64,000 nt of DNA from assembly GCA_963556145.1 (NCBI GenBank), contig OY744467.1:5580001-5644000 (forward strand). The letters are read 5' to 3'. A model generated the notes under the pieces. The model was not told the origin of the DNA. It saw only the letters and a list, made by a program, of their open reading frames with translations, and did no database searches. How positions within the stretch are numbered: position 1 is the first letter of the stretch; each line of letters starts with the position of its first letter. Below, in pieces: positions 1-10,723 of the stretch. A program made the position numbers and the translations under genes. This DNA is from Hygrocybe punicea. Its lineage: Eukaryota; Basidiomycota; Agaricomycetes; Agaricales; Hygrophoraceae.

Positions 1-253
1 GGAATGTCCAGTACTGAATCTTGTATCTCATGAAATACTGCATGGATTGAGATGGTTATAGAGGGAAAGTTGTACTATTCTTTGAGGGCTATGTACTGCT
101 GTAATTAGATTTGGACAATATTTAGTATATGGTGAGCTATGGACGAACTAAAAGGTAAACTAGTATTTTTTGACACCCAAAATGGTATTATCAAATTATG
201 CTGTCAGATGAAGAAGATTGTAGGGAGAAACTTGTTTAGTTTTTTAAGGGCTA
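1..253. repeat. Outer left arm of a long foldback (hairpin) element
   Basis: Positions 1-130 are the reverse complement, with few mismatches, of 6584-6712. Positions 130-250 pair with 4775-4912. The two halves of the right arm are separated by the solo LTR at 4913-6583. The left end lies outside the window. The arm contains phrases shared with the foldbacks at 43152-43970 and 52069-52886, such as CTCATGAAATACTGCATGG and AAGGGCTA. No coding sequence is supported. Confidence 0.8.
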
Positions 254-716
254 CAGTATTCAATGGCTCCTTTGAACACAAAAATTACCCTCAAATGCCA
301 CAGGTAACCAAATTATCTTGAACAAAATCTGAATAGATAGAAGGTTGCTCATATATCTCAAGACCTCTCATACCAATTTTTAAGAAATCTGTTGATACTG
401 GAATGTTTTATGGTCAAAACATTAGTGTTCAAAGGAGTGATCAGATTTCTCTCTACTTTATGAATATTCAGTTTCTAATTTTATTGGTGGTTCTGAATAA
501 AAAACAATGTCTAGATTAGGGACCATCACGAGTGCAGGTCACCTGTGGGTAGTCACAGGTTCATCCATGGGAATACCCATGAGTTTTCTACCCGCAAGTC
601 CAAGTTACCTGTTTCTCATGGATCACACCAAGTCTGGGTATTGATTTTAGCACCAGCAGGTTACCTGTGAGCTACCTGGGGACCCAAAATTAAAATATCT
701 CTTGTAAGGCCCTCTG

Positions 717-2385
717 TGTTACGTTTCCAACTCCGCTTCCAACCCCGATGCCCATTCTGTTACCCACCATGACGATTCTGCACTGCACACATTCCTTTTT
801 CATTTCATTTTGTCCTTTGTCTTCTTTTCAATGTCATTGTTTCTTCTTTTGGACATCCTTGTATTTTCTTATTCTTGTTCTCTTTTTGTCCCTTCTTCTA
901 GAACAATCCAGACCGACCATGGACATCTCCCACGTGACCTTGTTGTACCCGAATAGTCTCCTTGCCGATGGACGTCACTGACATTGTCTTTTCCCTTCAA
1001 TATCTTGTTTACGCTATCCCACGATAAACCGATCACAATGGCTGTACTCCCGACACAGCTCATTACCGTAATTGTTATTGGCAGCATTGCCATCATCTTC
1101 CTGATCGGTTTCTACCTTGTTATGATCTATCTTTGGCATCGGCACCGAAACCCTTCCGCCATTGGTACTTCTGACTTCCACCTCGACAATATATCGACAC
1201 ATAATTGACAATTGCCATTCCCGGATATTTGGTTTCCATATTCATACCCTGTGCCCACCATTATCCTCCCTGACGATCCGACGACATTCCTCACCTGCAT
1301 GCGAACTCTGAACAATCCCCAATCACGAGACATTTCACTGTTCTCTCTAATCCAACCATCGCCGGAGCATACTCTTTTGGACTTCGACTACAGACCATAC
1401 GACTTCCCAAACAGTGAACCAACCCCTATCGTATATTGTTCGCACGACACCGCTTCAATGCAGTACCCGACGACTTGTTCCCACAGCTTGTCACTCATGC
1501 CATGACTCGAAACCTGGACCCACGTTCATTTATCCTTTTCCATCCATAATCTTGATACCTCCCACACTCGTTTACAATGATACCCTTTCTTGGACAAATA
1601 CCGACATCAGGTGGACCACATTGTTCCACACACAGGACAAGACACCGCCCCTCGATACGTCATTGACACAGACATCGTCATCCGGTACAGCTTATGCTGT
1701 TCACATGTCTGACCTCGACTAGCCCACTGTCCTAGTTGGTTTTTTCCTCTATACATTCCTTCATTTTCTTTCATACCAACCTTGCCACTATATCCACGCT
1801 ACCTCAAGACACTCTCATCACCAACCCCACACTGGACGATACCCATCTTCGACCCGACCGTGCAATGCACTTGCCAGACTGCACACTTGCCCGTTACAGC
1901 AAGTGTAGACCCCGAATTGGCAATTCTGCATGTCACATGATCCGATGACAAATCATCCGAGTCATCCGGACCTCTTCTATCCTCAACGACACCCGGGCCT
2001 CCAGTTGGATCGCGAGAACATCGACATGAGGACGCCTCATGTGCGCCTCATGGTGAACACATGGTAGGGTTGGACATGTTGTGGCTTCATGGTTGTAGTT
2101 CTATTTACCTCCCCTCAAGACCAGTCACTATATATACTGTTCTTGTTGTTGGTTCGGACTTTTTCTTCTTTTCCTTTCTTTACGTTTAGTCTGGTTCTTG
2201 GGGCAGACCCCTTGTCTTGGGTAACCCCCACGGCTCGCAATGACATTAGACCTTGACCCCCCCCCCACTTGTAGCAGTGTTGTCTTAGTTATAAGCAACA
2301 ATGAAACTGCTCTTCTTTCCTCTGAAAACCGATCCCCAGTTAAGTTGATTGTTGCCGGAGCCCGCTGCAGAAGCGATCCGTAACA
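717..2385 (+). mobile_element. Solo LTR, copy 1 (1,669 bp)
   Basis: It begins TGTTACG and ends CGTAACA, and is flanked by a perfect 5-bp duplication CTCTG (712-716, 2386-2390). It is homologous over its full length to the LTRs at 44671-46324 and 49361-51014. Being single with a clean duplication, it is a solo LTR left by LTR-LTR recombination. A TATA-like TATATATA lies near 2130. A small ORF starting with ATG at 1038 (single hydrophobic helix) and a following in-frame 97-codon open stretch at 1212-1505 are kept in every copy. Confidence 0.95.
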
Positions 2386-2475
2386 CTCTGTTTCCTTACT
2401 TTTGTTAGATGAAATTTTGATTTTTGTCACAGTTGCAACTGTGACATGTAGCTTCAGTCTCTCACCTCACAAACA

Positions 2476-3038
2476 ATGACTCATATGTGTGGCCCAGCCA
2501 CCATTCTGACACACTCCTTTGGCTTAGCCACCCTGCTGGCATATAATATGACCCCATTACAATTCCAAGGCATCTCCAATGCCCAGACATTTACCTATCA
2601 CTGGGTCATGGCACCCAAATTCAATGTATGTTTCCTTGGCTTGCTGCCCTTTGATTATGGTGACCCACTATCATGGTGGTCTACAATGCTTGACAATAAG
2701 GATATTATTACGCCAGCTGGGGTGCTTGCTTGCATGGGAGTGGACTTCCTTTCCATGCCAGGTTTGCTTTATTTCAACATGTGCATGTGATATCATGCAC
2801 TTATCAAGGTTGTTTTTAGCAGCCTCAACTGATGTTGAGTGTGGCTTTTCTCATGGTGGGTTGAACGTAACAAAACCTCGGCACAACCTTTCAGATGTGT
2901 TGCAACAGTGCTTGGCTCTTGGAGCAAGATCCCTGGCTTGATTCCAGATGCTGAGATCATTGAACTCTTTCAGGATAAGGCTCAACAACCAAATGGCAGG
3001 AATTGGCATGTTCAGATGTTGAGGGTGATAGTTAGATG
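2476..3038 (+). pseudogene. hAT transposase C-terminal (dimerisation) fragment
   Basis: The pieces lie in two reading frames. The first (2476-2790) contains DPLSWWSTMLDN and GVDFLSMP. The second (about 2820-2890) contains SRLFLAASTDVECGFSHGG. The first frame then resumes at about 2900 with VLGSWSKIPGLIPDAEI. This follows the hAT C-terminal dimerisation pattern (PF05699-type), in which D-P-L-x-W-W is followed by a hydrophobic helix and then S-x-x-x-E-R-x-F-S-x-G-G. Here the usual ER is EC. At least two frame changes make it a pseudogene. The catalytic N-terminal half is absent, probably lost before or during the solo-LTR insertion just upstream. Confidence 0.8.
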
Positions 3039-3039
3039 A

Positions 3040-4096
3040 CGGTGATATGCAGCGCACGTCCCTAAGCACGGAAACCCTCTATTGGACCTATTCTAGCCTC
3101 GACATGCTGCGATTCATTGTGAAACATCCTGATTTATATGTATCTCCATTGTGATGCAACTGCGATATGTGCGCGATACGGGCGATAATTTGACATTATG
3201 GCGATTTTCTTCGGAGCGCTTCGGCCCCCTTCGGAAACATATTTCGAGCCTCTCCGACATCATCCACACTTATACCATTCACCCTATTCCATTCCGATTC
3301 CGTTCCGGTTCCAGGGAAGTCTTTATGCGACATGTTTCACTTATTTCAAACATTATAGCTCCTATCCTCTAGATATTTTGGAAATTGCTTCGCATGGTGC
3401 TATACCCTTCATTTCAGTTCCATTTCATCCCTATTGCACCATAGTTCCGTTGTGCACCGTCTATTTGTCTTGCCTTCTTCACCCTTTATTGTCCTAACAA
3501 CCAACTTTGCATAAATACCCCCTATAGTTTACATACTAGAGGGACGTCTTGTATACCCCCGATTCCAGTCTATCATATCACCTCTTTACTGCGCTGTCCA
3601 TGCGATAGCTCCGCTATGCTCTATTAAACTTTGCGTTCCTTCTACAAAGTGCTACATATACGCCGAAAACATCGCCAACTGTTTCGCACACGCCGTGCAC
3701 ATCGTGCACATCGCGCACATCGGAAACATCATTGCCACTATCCAGAGCACCTCTGAGTATTTTTATTAACCTTTTGGATTGAGATTGAACCCCTCAGAAT
3801 TCGTACAGCACTGTGGTAGAGTTGGTATTTGATTCTGTTCACATTACCGCAGTGCACCCTTTCAACAGTTGCATTACTATTCAAGTATGATGTATGTAGC
3901 ATGCACATCATCCATCTGTTACATACCTGTGAAGTAGAGTGACCCACAAGTGATTTGTGATCTGCAGGTAATATACTTGTGGGTCTGGGTTGACCTGTAA
4001 AGATTCTCTGTGCAGATCTAGGTAAGGATTTTGGATTTTGAAATACTTGTGGGTTCAGATCCAGATCACCTGTGGGTAGAATCGTGATGGTTCCTA
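3040..4096. other. Non-coding right portion of the hAT element
   Basis: No supported gene. 3100-3730 is pyrimidine-rich with short motif runs such as repeated GTGCACATCG / GCGCACATCG around 3690-3730. 3950-4096 holds the subterminal CACCTGTGGGTA / ACTTGTGGGT motifs that mirror those at 530-680. Confidence 0.6.
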
Positions 4097-4225
4097 ATCT
4101 AGATAGGTTCAGATAATACACTGAAGGAATTAGAAGATTTTTTAGCAGTAGAAATCAGTACAGAATTAATTATATCAGGGTGTTCAAAGGACTGGTAGTG
4201 TTCAAAGGAGCCACTGAACACTGTA

Positions 4226-4912
4226 GAAGTACATATACCATGTTTTTCTTCATTTTTGTCCTTTGAGCCAATATTGCCTGTATGATGTTTACACTGTCCA
4301 GGGCCAGGCCATCTCAGGCTGGCCCTGGCCCAATGACTATCTCAAAAATTTGCCCAGACTCCAAAGGGTATGATTTAGCTCTATTTACTCATGGAATGTG
4401 GAGTTAAAACCTTGCAGGGGTCTCAAAGATAAAAGGCTAAAAGGATCTGTGACTATGGGAACTATCTATATTAGCCTCCTGCTTTGGGAAATGTCAATGC
4501 ATGCATGGTATAATTTAATGTCTACATCATTTTAAAAAAAAAGTCAATGGAGACTAAATTACTAGGGTAAATTTATGGCCAGTGTGTCCCCTGACATCTA
4601 AGAGGGCTGGGCCAGGGCTGGGCCAGGGCTGACCCTTGGGGCCAGCTGTTTACTGACTTGGCCCTGCCATTGGACAGTGTAATTATGTTTGTCTGCATTA
4701 GGATTGAAATATTACATGAATTCCAATTGTTGGCCCAAAGGACAAAAATGAAGAAAAACATGGTATATATACTTCTAGCCCTTAAAAAACTAAACAAGTT
4801 TCTCCCTACAATCTCCTTCATAGGACTTTATCTGACAACATAATTTGATAATACCATTTTGGGTGTCAAAAAATACTAGTTTACCTTGTAGTTTATCCAC
4901 AGCTCACATATA
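4226..4912. repeat. Inner part of the first foldback element (loop and inner right arm)
   Basis: 4226-4330 pairs with 4650-4775 (for example GTACATATACCATGTTTTTC against GAAAAACATGGTATATATAC). The centre (4330-4650) contains short repeats of GGGCCAGGGCTGGCC type at 4297-4332 and 4599-4670. 4775-4912 pairs with 130-250. No gene is visible. Confidence 0.75.
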
Positions 4913-6583
4913 TGTTACGGATCGCTTCTGCAGCGGGCTCCGGCAACAATCAACTTAACAGGGGATCGGCTTCCAGAGGAGAGAACAGCAGCTTTCATTG
5001 TTGCTTACAGCTAAGACAACACTGCTAAGAAGGGGGGGTCAAGGTCTAATGTCATTGCGAGCCGTGGGGGTTACCCAAAACAAGATGAGTCTGCCCCAAG
5101 AACCAGACTAAACGTAAAGAAAGGAAAAGAAGAAAAAGTCCGAACCAACAACAAGAACAGTATATATAGTGACTGGTCTTGAGGGGAGGTAAAGAGAAAT
5201 ACAACCATGAAGCCATAACATGTCCAACTCTACCATGTGTTCACCATGAGGCGCACATGAGGCGTCCTCATGTCGATGTTCTCGCGATCCAACTGGAGGC
5301 CCGGGTGTCATTGAGGGAGAGGTGAGGTCCAGATGACTCGGATGATTTGTCATCGGATCATGTGATGTGCAGAATTGCCTATTCGGGGTCTACACTTGCT
5401 GTAACAAGCAAGTGTGCAATCTGGCAAGTGCATTGCATGGTCGGGTCGAAGATGGGTATCATCCAGTGTGGGATTGGTGATGAGAATGTCTTGAGGTGGT
5501 GTGGATGTAGTGGCAAGGTTTGCATGAAAGAAAACAAAGGAATGTGTGGAAGGAAAACCAACTAGGACGGTGGGCTAGTCGAGGTCAGACATGTGAACAG
5601 CATAAGCTGTACCGGATGACGATGTCTGTTGATGACATATCGAGGAGCGGTGTCTTGTCCTGTTTGTGGAACAAGAAGGTCCACTTGATGTCGGTATTCG
5701 TCCAAGAAAGGGTATCATTGTAAACGAGTGTGGGAGATATCAAGGTTATAGATGGAAAAGGTTAAATGAATGTGGGTCCAGGTTTCGAGTCATGGCACGA
5801 GTGACAAGCTGTGGGAACAAGTCGTCGGGTACTGCATTGAAGCGGTGTCATGCGAACAATATGCGATAGGGGTTGGTTCACTGTTTGGGAAGTCGTATGG
5901 TCTGTGGTCGAAGTCCAAAAGAATGTGCTTCGGCAATGGTCGGATTAGAGAGAACAGTGAAATGTCCCGTGATCGAGGATTGTCCAGGGCATGCGTGCAG
6001 GTGAGGAATGTCGTCGGATCGTCAGGGAGGATAATGGTAGGCACAGAATACGAAAGTGGAAACCATATATCCGGGAATGGCAATTGTCAATTACGTGTCG
6101 AGATATTGTTGAGGTGGAAGTCAGAAGTATCAATGGTGGAAGGGTTTCGATGCCGATGCCAAAGATAGATCATAACAAAGTAGAAACCGATCAGGAAGGT
6201 GATGGCAACGCTGCCAATAACAATTACGGTAATGAGCTGTGTCGGGAGTACAGCCATTGTGAATCGGTTTGTCGTGGGATGAAGTCAACAATATGTCAGG
6301 GCGAGGGAAAAGACAATAGCGATGATGTCCGTCGGCAAGGAGACTATTCGGGTACAACAAGGTCACGTGGGATATGTCCATGGTCGGTCTGGATTGTTCT
6401 AGAAGAAGGGACAAAAAGAGAACAAGGATAAGAAAATACAAGGATGTCCGAATGAAGAAACAATGACGTTGAAAGGAAGACAAAGGACAAAATGAAATGA
6501 AAAAGGAAGGTGTGCAGTGCAGAATCGTCATGGTGGGTATCGGAATGGGCATCGGGGTTGGAAGCGGAGTTGGAAACGTAACA
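4913..6583 (-). mobile_element. Solo LTR, copy 2 (1,671 bp, reverse orientation)
   Basis: Same LTR family in reverse orientation, with a perfect 5-bp duplication ATATA (4908-4912, 6584-6588). It splits the right arm of the first foldback. The conserved 97-codon stretch (6083-5790, minus strand) is open, and the upstream single-helix ORF is present. Confidence 0.95.
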
Positions 6584-6760
6584 ATATACTAATTATTGCC
6601 CAAATATAATTACAGCAGTACATAGCCCCCAAAGAATAGTACAACTTCCCCTCTATAACCACCTCAACCCATGCAGTATTCCATGAGATACAAGATTCAG
6701 TACTGGACATTCCACTAAGTCCAAATTCCTCAATTGAAAAAAAAAAAAAGCTGTGAGTGC
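6584..6760. repeat. Outer right arm of the first foldback
   Basis: 6590-6712 is the reverse complement of 1-120. 6713-6760 extends past the window's left edge counterpart and resembles the outer part of the 43152-43970 foldback (AAGTCCA...CAATT...AAAAA). Confidence 0.7.
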
Positions 6761-6831
6761 CTTGAAAATTTACCCATGCATAGGACCCTCCTTATTGACA
6801 ACACCTTATTGACAATGCACTGTACAGATGG

Positions 6832-7526
6832 TTGGCAAAAGTTTTGTCTATGTTAATCACACCAGACTCAAATTTCCTGTAGCTTAAAACACACTACATT
6901 TCTGAGTATCTTATATAGGGAGAACTTGAGAAGAGAATGATATTTTATGCATTTCCTCCTAATACACCCTAAGATTTTGAGTACAATTGAAGGCAAGAGA
7001 CAAGCTTCTCTAAAAAAATGGTATTTTTCAAACTGGTATATATGTCCAAGATTTTAAGGTATGGTCAATTAATAAAAGTTGGAGCTTGAAAGATTCTCTA
7101 CAACTTTTCTTTTTTACATGATGAAAAAATATCAAGTGGTTGCTGAGATACAAGGCAAATCTTAACAGATTATGCTGATGGCCAAACAAGCTTACACTTA
7201 CCTACAAAAATGTCTGTCTTATATCTTTGCAACCACTTGATATTTTTCCATAGTTTAAAAAGAAAAGTTGTAGAGAATCTTTTAAGCTTCAACTTTTATT
7301 AATTGACTATACCTTGAAATCTTGGACATATACCAGTTTGAAAAAATACCATGTTTTAGAGAGGCTTGTTTCTTGCCTTCAATTGTACTCCAACTCTTAG
7401 GAGGAAATTCATTTACTTCAAGTTCTCTCTGTATAAGCTACCCAGAAATGTAGTGTGCATCAAGCTACAGGCAAATTGAGTCTAGTGTAACACTAAAATG
7501 GACAAAACTTATGTCAACCATCTGTA
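6832..7526. repeat. Long foldback element (arms about 320 bp)
   Basis: The left arm from about 6832 (TACAGATGGTTGGCAAAAG) is complementary, with scattered mismatches, to the right arm ending near 7526 (CAACCATCTGTAGATA). The loop is about 60-80 bp around 7160-7220. No ORF of substance. Target duplication not resolved. Confidence 0.8.
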
Positions 7527-7568
7527 GATAAATAGATTCCCAGGCCACGCAATGCCTCAAGTCACTTA

Positions 7569-8710
7569 CTGCTGAACTTCTTCATGATGCCCAGATGCCA
7601 TCTGAAATACCAGTAGGGATGACCACGGGTCTTGAACGGGTCGGCTCGGCTGACACCGCACCTGTACCCATGAACACCTTACCCGGGGTGGTTTTGACCC
7701 GCACCACACCCGAACATCCACGGGTCACGACGGTACACCTTACCTGTGGTGTACCGTCGCGTCCCGCCGTCCACCACAGCCCCCATTCCGCTCTGCAACC
7801 TCGCAGATGCAGCGCCGGCGTCAATTGACGCGACGTGCTTGTCCGCGAGGTGATCAACATGGGGAACGAGGGGGGCATGTGCCATCGGACGCGTTGTAGC
7901 GCGTCTGCGAGGTGGACAAGAGGGGGACAAGAGGGGGACGCGTCGCCGTCGTCGCTGTTGCGTGTCCGTGAGGTGGACGAAGGGGGACGTGTCGTTGTTG
8001 CGTGTCCGCGAGGTGGACAAAGGCCCAGGCCGGGGGACGCGTTGTTGTTGTTGTTGCGTGTCCACGAGGTGGACGAGAGGGGGTGCGTCGTTGTTGTTGC
8101 TTGTCCGCAAGGTGGACGAGAGGGGCACGCGTTGTTGTTGTTGTTGTTGTGTGTCCGCGAGGTGGACGAGAGGGCGACATGTTGTTGTTGTTGTGTGTCT
8201 GCGAGGTGGACGAGAGGGCGACACGTCGTTGTCGTTGCGTGCTGTTGCCCCATGTTGTTGTTGTTGTCATAGCGTAGTTAGCTACAGATCATTACTTGAT
8301 CAGAAATTGAGACTTACCTAGGCCGGGAAGTGGGAGCACCACCCCCCGGCCGCTTCCCTGCTCCTTCCTTTGACTGTTCCGGTCGGTCGTCTGGTCGCCG
8401 CGCGCTTGCTCGCCCTTGGTCGTAGCCGTCGAGGTGGTTGTGGTGGTTGTGTGATGAACCCGTGACACACCGCCAAACCGCGGGTACGGGTCACGGTATG
8501 GTCACGGGTGACGAAACCAAACACCCTACCCGTACCCGCGCAACCCGTTTTGGTAATACCGCGGGTTGACCCAAACCCGTGGTCATCCCTAAATACCAGG
8601 CCCTCATACTTGATCCTCCAAAACCACTGCATGTGGTCAGCGATACCCCTATACAAGTAACTTTTGAATATGGGATTTGAGGTCACCCACACCAACTCTT
8701 TATCCATCAT
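7569..8710 (-). pseudogene. Unrecognised coding exon interrupted by a hAT element
   Basis: On the minus strand an open frame from about 8745 reads DKELVWVTSNPIFKSYLY and ends at the right border of the hAT element (8592). After removing the element and one copy of the 8-bp duplication the frame continues at 7613 (QMASGHHEEVQ) and meets a good splice donor (GTAAGT) at about 7569. The rejoining in the same frame suggests a real coding exon was hit. I do not recognise the protein; it may belong to another transposon. Confidence 0.45.
7614..8591 (-). mobile_element. Non-autonomous hAT-type element E (978 bp)
   Basis: The ends are TAGGGATGACCACGGGT and its reverse complement. A perfect 8-bp duplication AATACCAG flanks it (7606-7613, 8592-8599). 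Subterminal sequence is rich in ACCCGTACCCG/GGGTACGGGT motifs. Read on the minus strand it has a hairpin with core TGGTGCTCCCAC (about 8345), a GGTAAGT donor-like site (about 8322), then (AAC)n/(GACAACAAC)n low-complexity sequence with a GAGGTGGACGAGAGGG-type minisatellite (7900-8270), and a GTCAATTGAC palindrome (7820). No transposase. This order is shared with elements A, C and D. Confidence 0.92.
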
Positions 8711-9530
8711 GTCTGCATTTTGATCGATATAATCAGGTGTGAGTGTTTGCTATGTATCATAAAGGGAAGGGCATACAGATGCAGGTGAGAGGGCCAAGAT
8801 AGCCTGGCTTCCCCTGGTCTTCCATCATATTTTCCTTCAATGGGCTTGAAAGCCTGAAAGTTTGGATTTCCAGGTTATGATAAAAGTGTGCTGAATTGAG
8901 TGTGAACACCATTGATGGATTCTTGCCCATGTCAGATTGGTAGGTTACAGAGAAGAATCCATGTTGCTTGGTGAAATTACATGTAAAAGGAGGATCTGTG
9001 GTGTGGATGGAGGCAGTACTTTTCACTTTACTTTACCACAACTGCCCCTGGAATCCCTGGGGACTCCCTGGGGACCAGGTTTGACAGGGGACTAAAGGGG
9101 ACTAAAAGGGGACTAAAAGGGGAATTGACAAGAATTAGGCTAATTTGCCATCATTTATTTTTGGAGGACTCCCCAGAGAGTCCTCACAGTCCCCCTTTAT
9201 TCCCCCAAAAAACTCAGGTATCAATGACATTTTGGTCTTTATCTCAATAAACATTACAGCTATTGAAATTCTAGGTCTACCCTTCAAAACAAACTGTAAT
9301 GCTGCTTCATGTCAGGTGTTAATCTCAACTATTCCCCAAGGAGTCCCCCTTCATTCCCCCCAAAACTCAGGATTTTTTTGGCTTTTTTGGCTTTATCTCA
9401 GTAATCATTATAGAAGAGTTTTGAGTCTAGAGGAACAGGATAAAGCAATAAGTTGAGAAAGCAGTTATAAGATTCATTTTGAGAGTTTCAATTTTGGCTT
9501 ATATCTCAATCAATATTATATATGTGACAC
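8711..9530. other. No clear gene; short G-rich minisatellite and diverged duplicated unit
   Basis: 9040-9125 contains tandem GGGGACTAAAA-like repeats. About 9175-9290 and 9340-9430 are two diverged copies of a unit beginning AGTCCCCCTT(T/C)ATTCCCCC and ending near GGCTTTATCTCA..AT; a third partial copy ends near 9530. No ORF in it resembles a known family. Confidence 0.5.
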
Positions 9531-9537
9531 TATCCAG

Positions 9538-10030
9538 TTAATTCTTTCTGTCAGTGTAAATTCTAACATCTTCCTCTTCCTCCTCTTCATAACTATCATC
9601 TTCATTTCTCTCTTCCTCCTCCTCCTCCTCCTCCTCCTCCTCCTCCTCCTCCTCCTCCTCCTCCTCCTCCTGCCCTTCACTACCATCTTCCTCTTCCTCT
9701 TCTGTCCTCCTCCTCATTATCATCATTGTCCCCACTATCTTCCTCCTCCTCATTTACCTCCCTAGCAGTAACATTATCAATTTCATCTTGTTGCTTTCCA
9801 ATTATTTGTGTCATATGAAGAAATGACATGGCATGCAAGAACCAATCAAAGTTGCAAGGAAGCATTCTTTTCAAAATTGGTTCCAATCCACCAGACCATG
9901 CATTCAACTGTTCATATGCCTGTAATACATCTTTGTCAATACAAATCATAAAAATAAAGCCTAATACTTAACTGAGTGTTGGTTGCATCAGGAAAATTCC
10001 ATTCCATTTGAGGTGTATTAGTTGTCTTGA
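9538..10030 (-). other. Possible spliced minus-strand coding fragment with acidic tail
   Basis: A minus-strand open stretch from about 9920 reads AYEQLNAWSGGLEPILKRML and ends in a long Glu/Asp run encoded by a (TCC)n/(TCCTCC)n microsatellite on the plus strand (about 9603-9672). Upstream, an exon-like stretch (TPQMEWNFPDATNTQ, about 10020-9975) ends at a GTTAAGT donor, with a TTACAG acceptor just before AYEQ. The protein is unrecognised and could be transposon-derived. Confidence 0.3.
9603..9672. repeat. (TCC)n microsatellite
   Basis: Nearly pure CTCCTC repeat over about 60-70 bp, with looser TCC-rich sequence on both sides. Confidence 0.9.
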
Positions 10031-10305
10031 TATTGAATTTAAGACAACCAAGAGAATTGACACAGCAGATTGGTCTTGATCTTGCCTTGAGATTTTGTAA
10101 TTAACAACAAACAAAAATATTCAATTGACCAAGAACAATTGAGCACTGTAATAAAGAGGTAAGCTAAGACAGTAAAAATGAAATTGTCAGCTCCAAGTAC
10201 AACCCAAGAACCCAAGAACTCAAGAACTAATAAAATAAGTATATAAGTTGAACTAAGAAGTTGTGCAGAAAAGATGCAGGGAAGACTTGTGTGGGCATAT
10301 AGTCT

Positions 10306-10439
10306 TAGTGTTACCTAAACTCGGCTGGTCAGAAAAAGCTGATCCTGGTCCTGATTTTTTGGTGCACAACCAGCTTTCTCACTGACTGATATTTGGTAGC
10401 TATAGACCTTTTCTGACCAGCTGAGTTTAGACAACACTA
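10306..10439. mobile_element. Short MITE-like palindromic element
   Basis: Inverted ends TAGTGTTACCTAAACTCGGC and, at the right, the complement of TAGTGTTGTCTAAACTCAGC, both continuing into CTGGTCAGAAAA. Length about 134 bp. No clear direct target duplication. TAGTGTT ends suggest hAT affiliation. Confidence 0.7.
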
Positions 10440-10723
10440 GACTCTTATATAGATTTGTTTGTGGTCTGTGCACTTTTCAACCATGTGAATATTTGTTCAA
10501 CTTCATTTTCTCAGTCCAGCATTATCAGTTATTGGACTCTCCACCATGCCTCCCTACGTACCTTCACCTGCCCTACCACTTCAACTCAGATGACCTTTTT
10601 GGACCCTCAATTGCTGCCCAAGCTACCCTTTTGAGCCCCCCTGTTTTTTGCCATCCCCACCTCCACATACATACATTCAACCTCTTATAGCCTCATTCAG
10701 GTCCCACACCACATCCCCAGGAA

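Larger units (their letters stand above)
517..4096 (+). mobile_element. hAT DNA transposon, degenerate, with transposase remnant
   Basis: The ends are TAGGGACCATCACGA and the reverse complement of TAGGAACCATCACGA. They are flanked by an 8-bp duplication with one mismatch (509-516 and 4097-4104, [G/A]TCTAGAT). Subterminal regions are rich in ACCTGTGGGTA-type motifs in both orientations. A hAT transposase C-terminus sits inside (about 2476-3038) in left-to-right orientation. Removing the solo LTR at 717-2385 leaves about 1.9 kb, so the element is also internally deleted. It is the only hAT element here that still carries protein-coding remnants. Confidence 0.82.
254..4223. mobile_element. TA-flanked TIR element inserted in the foldback arm
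   Basis: The ends are inverted repeats of about 27 bp (left CAGTATTCAATGGCTCCTTT, right end the reverse complement with two differences). The intact opposite foldback arm reads through the target site, which shows that only TA is duplicated (252-253 and 4224-4225). A TA duplication plus CAGT ends fits Tc1/mariner-like elements by convention, but no transposase of that class is visible. The interior is mostly the hAT element at 517-4096. Confidence 0.75.

Noticed and set aside
7900..8270. CRISPR-like array of GAGGTGGACGAG units
   Set aside because: The spacing is irregular, the units are coding-neutral minisatellite inside a eukaryotic hAT element, and no cas genes are present.
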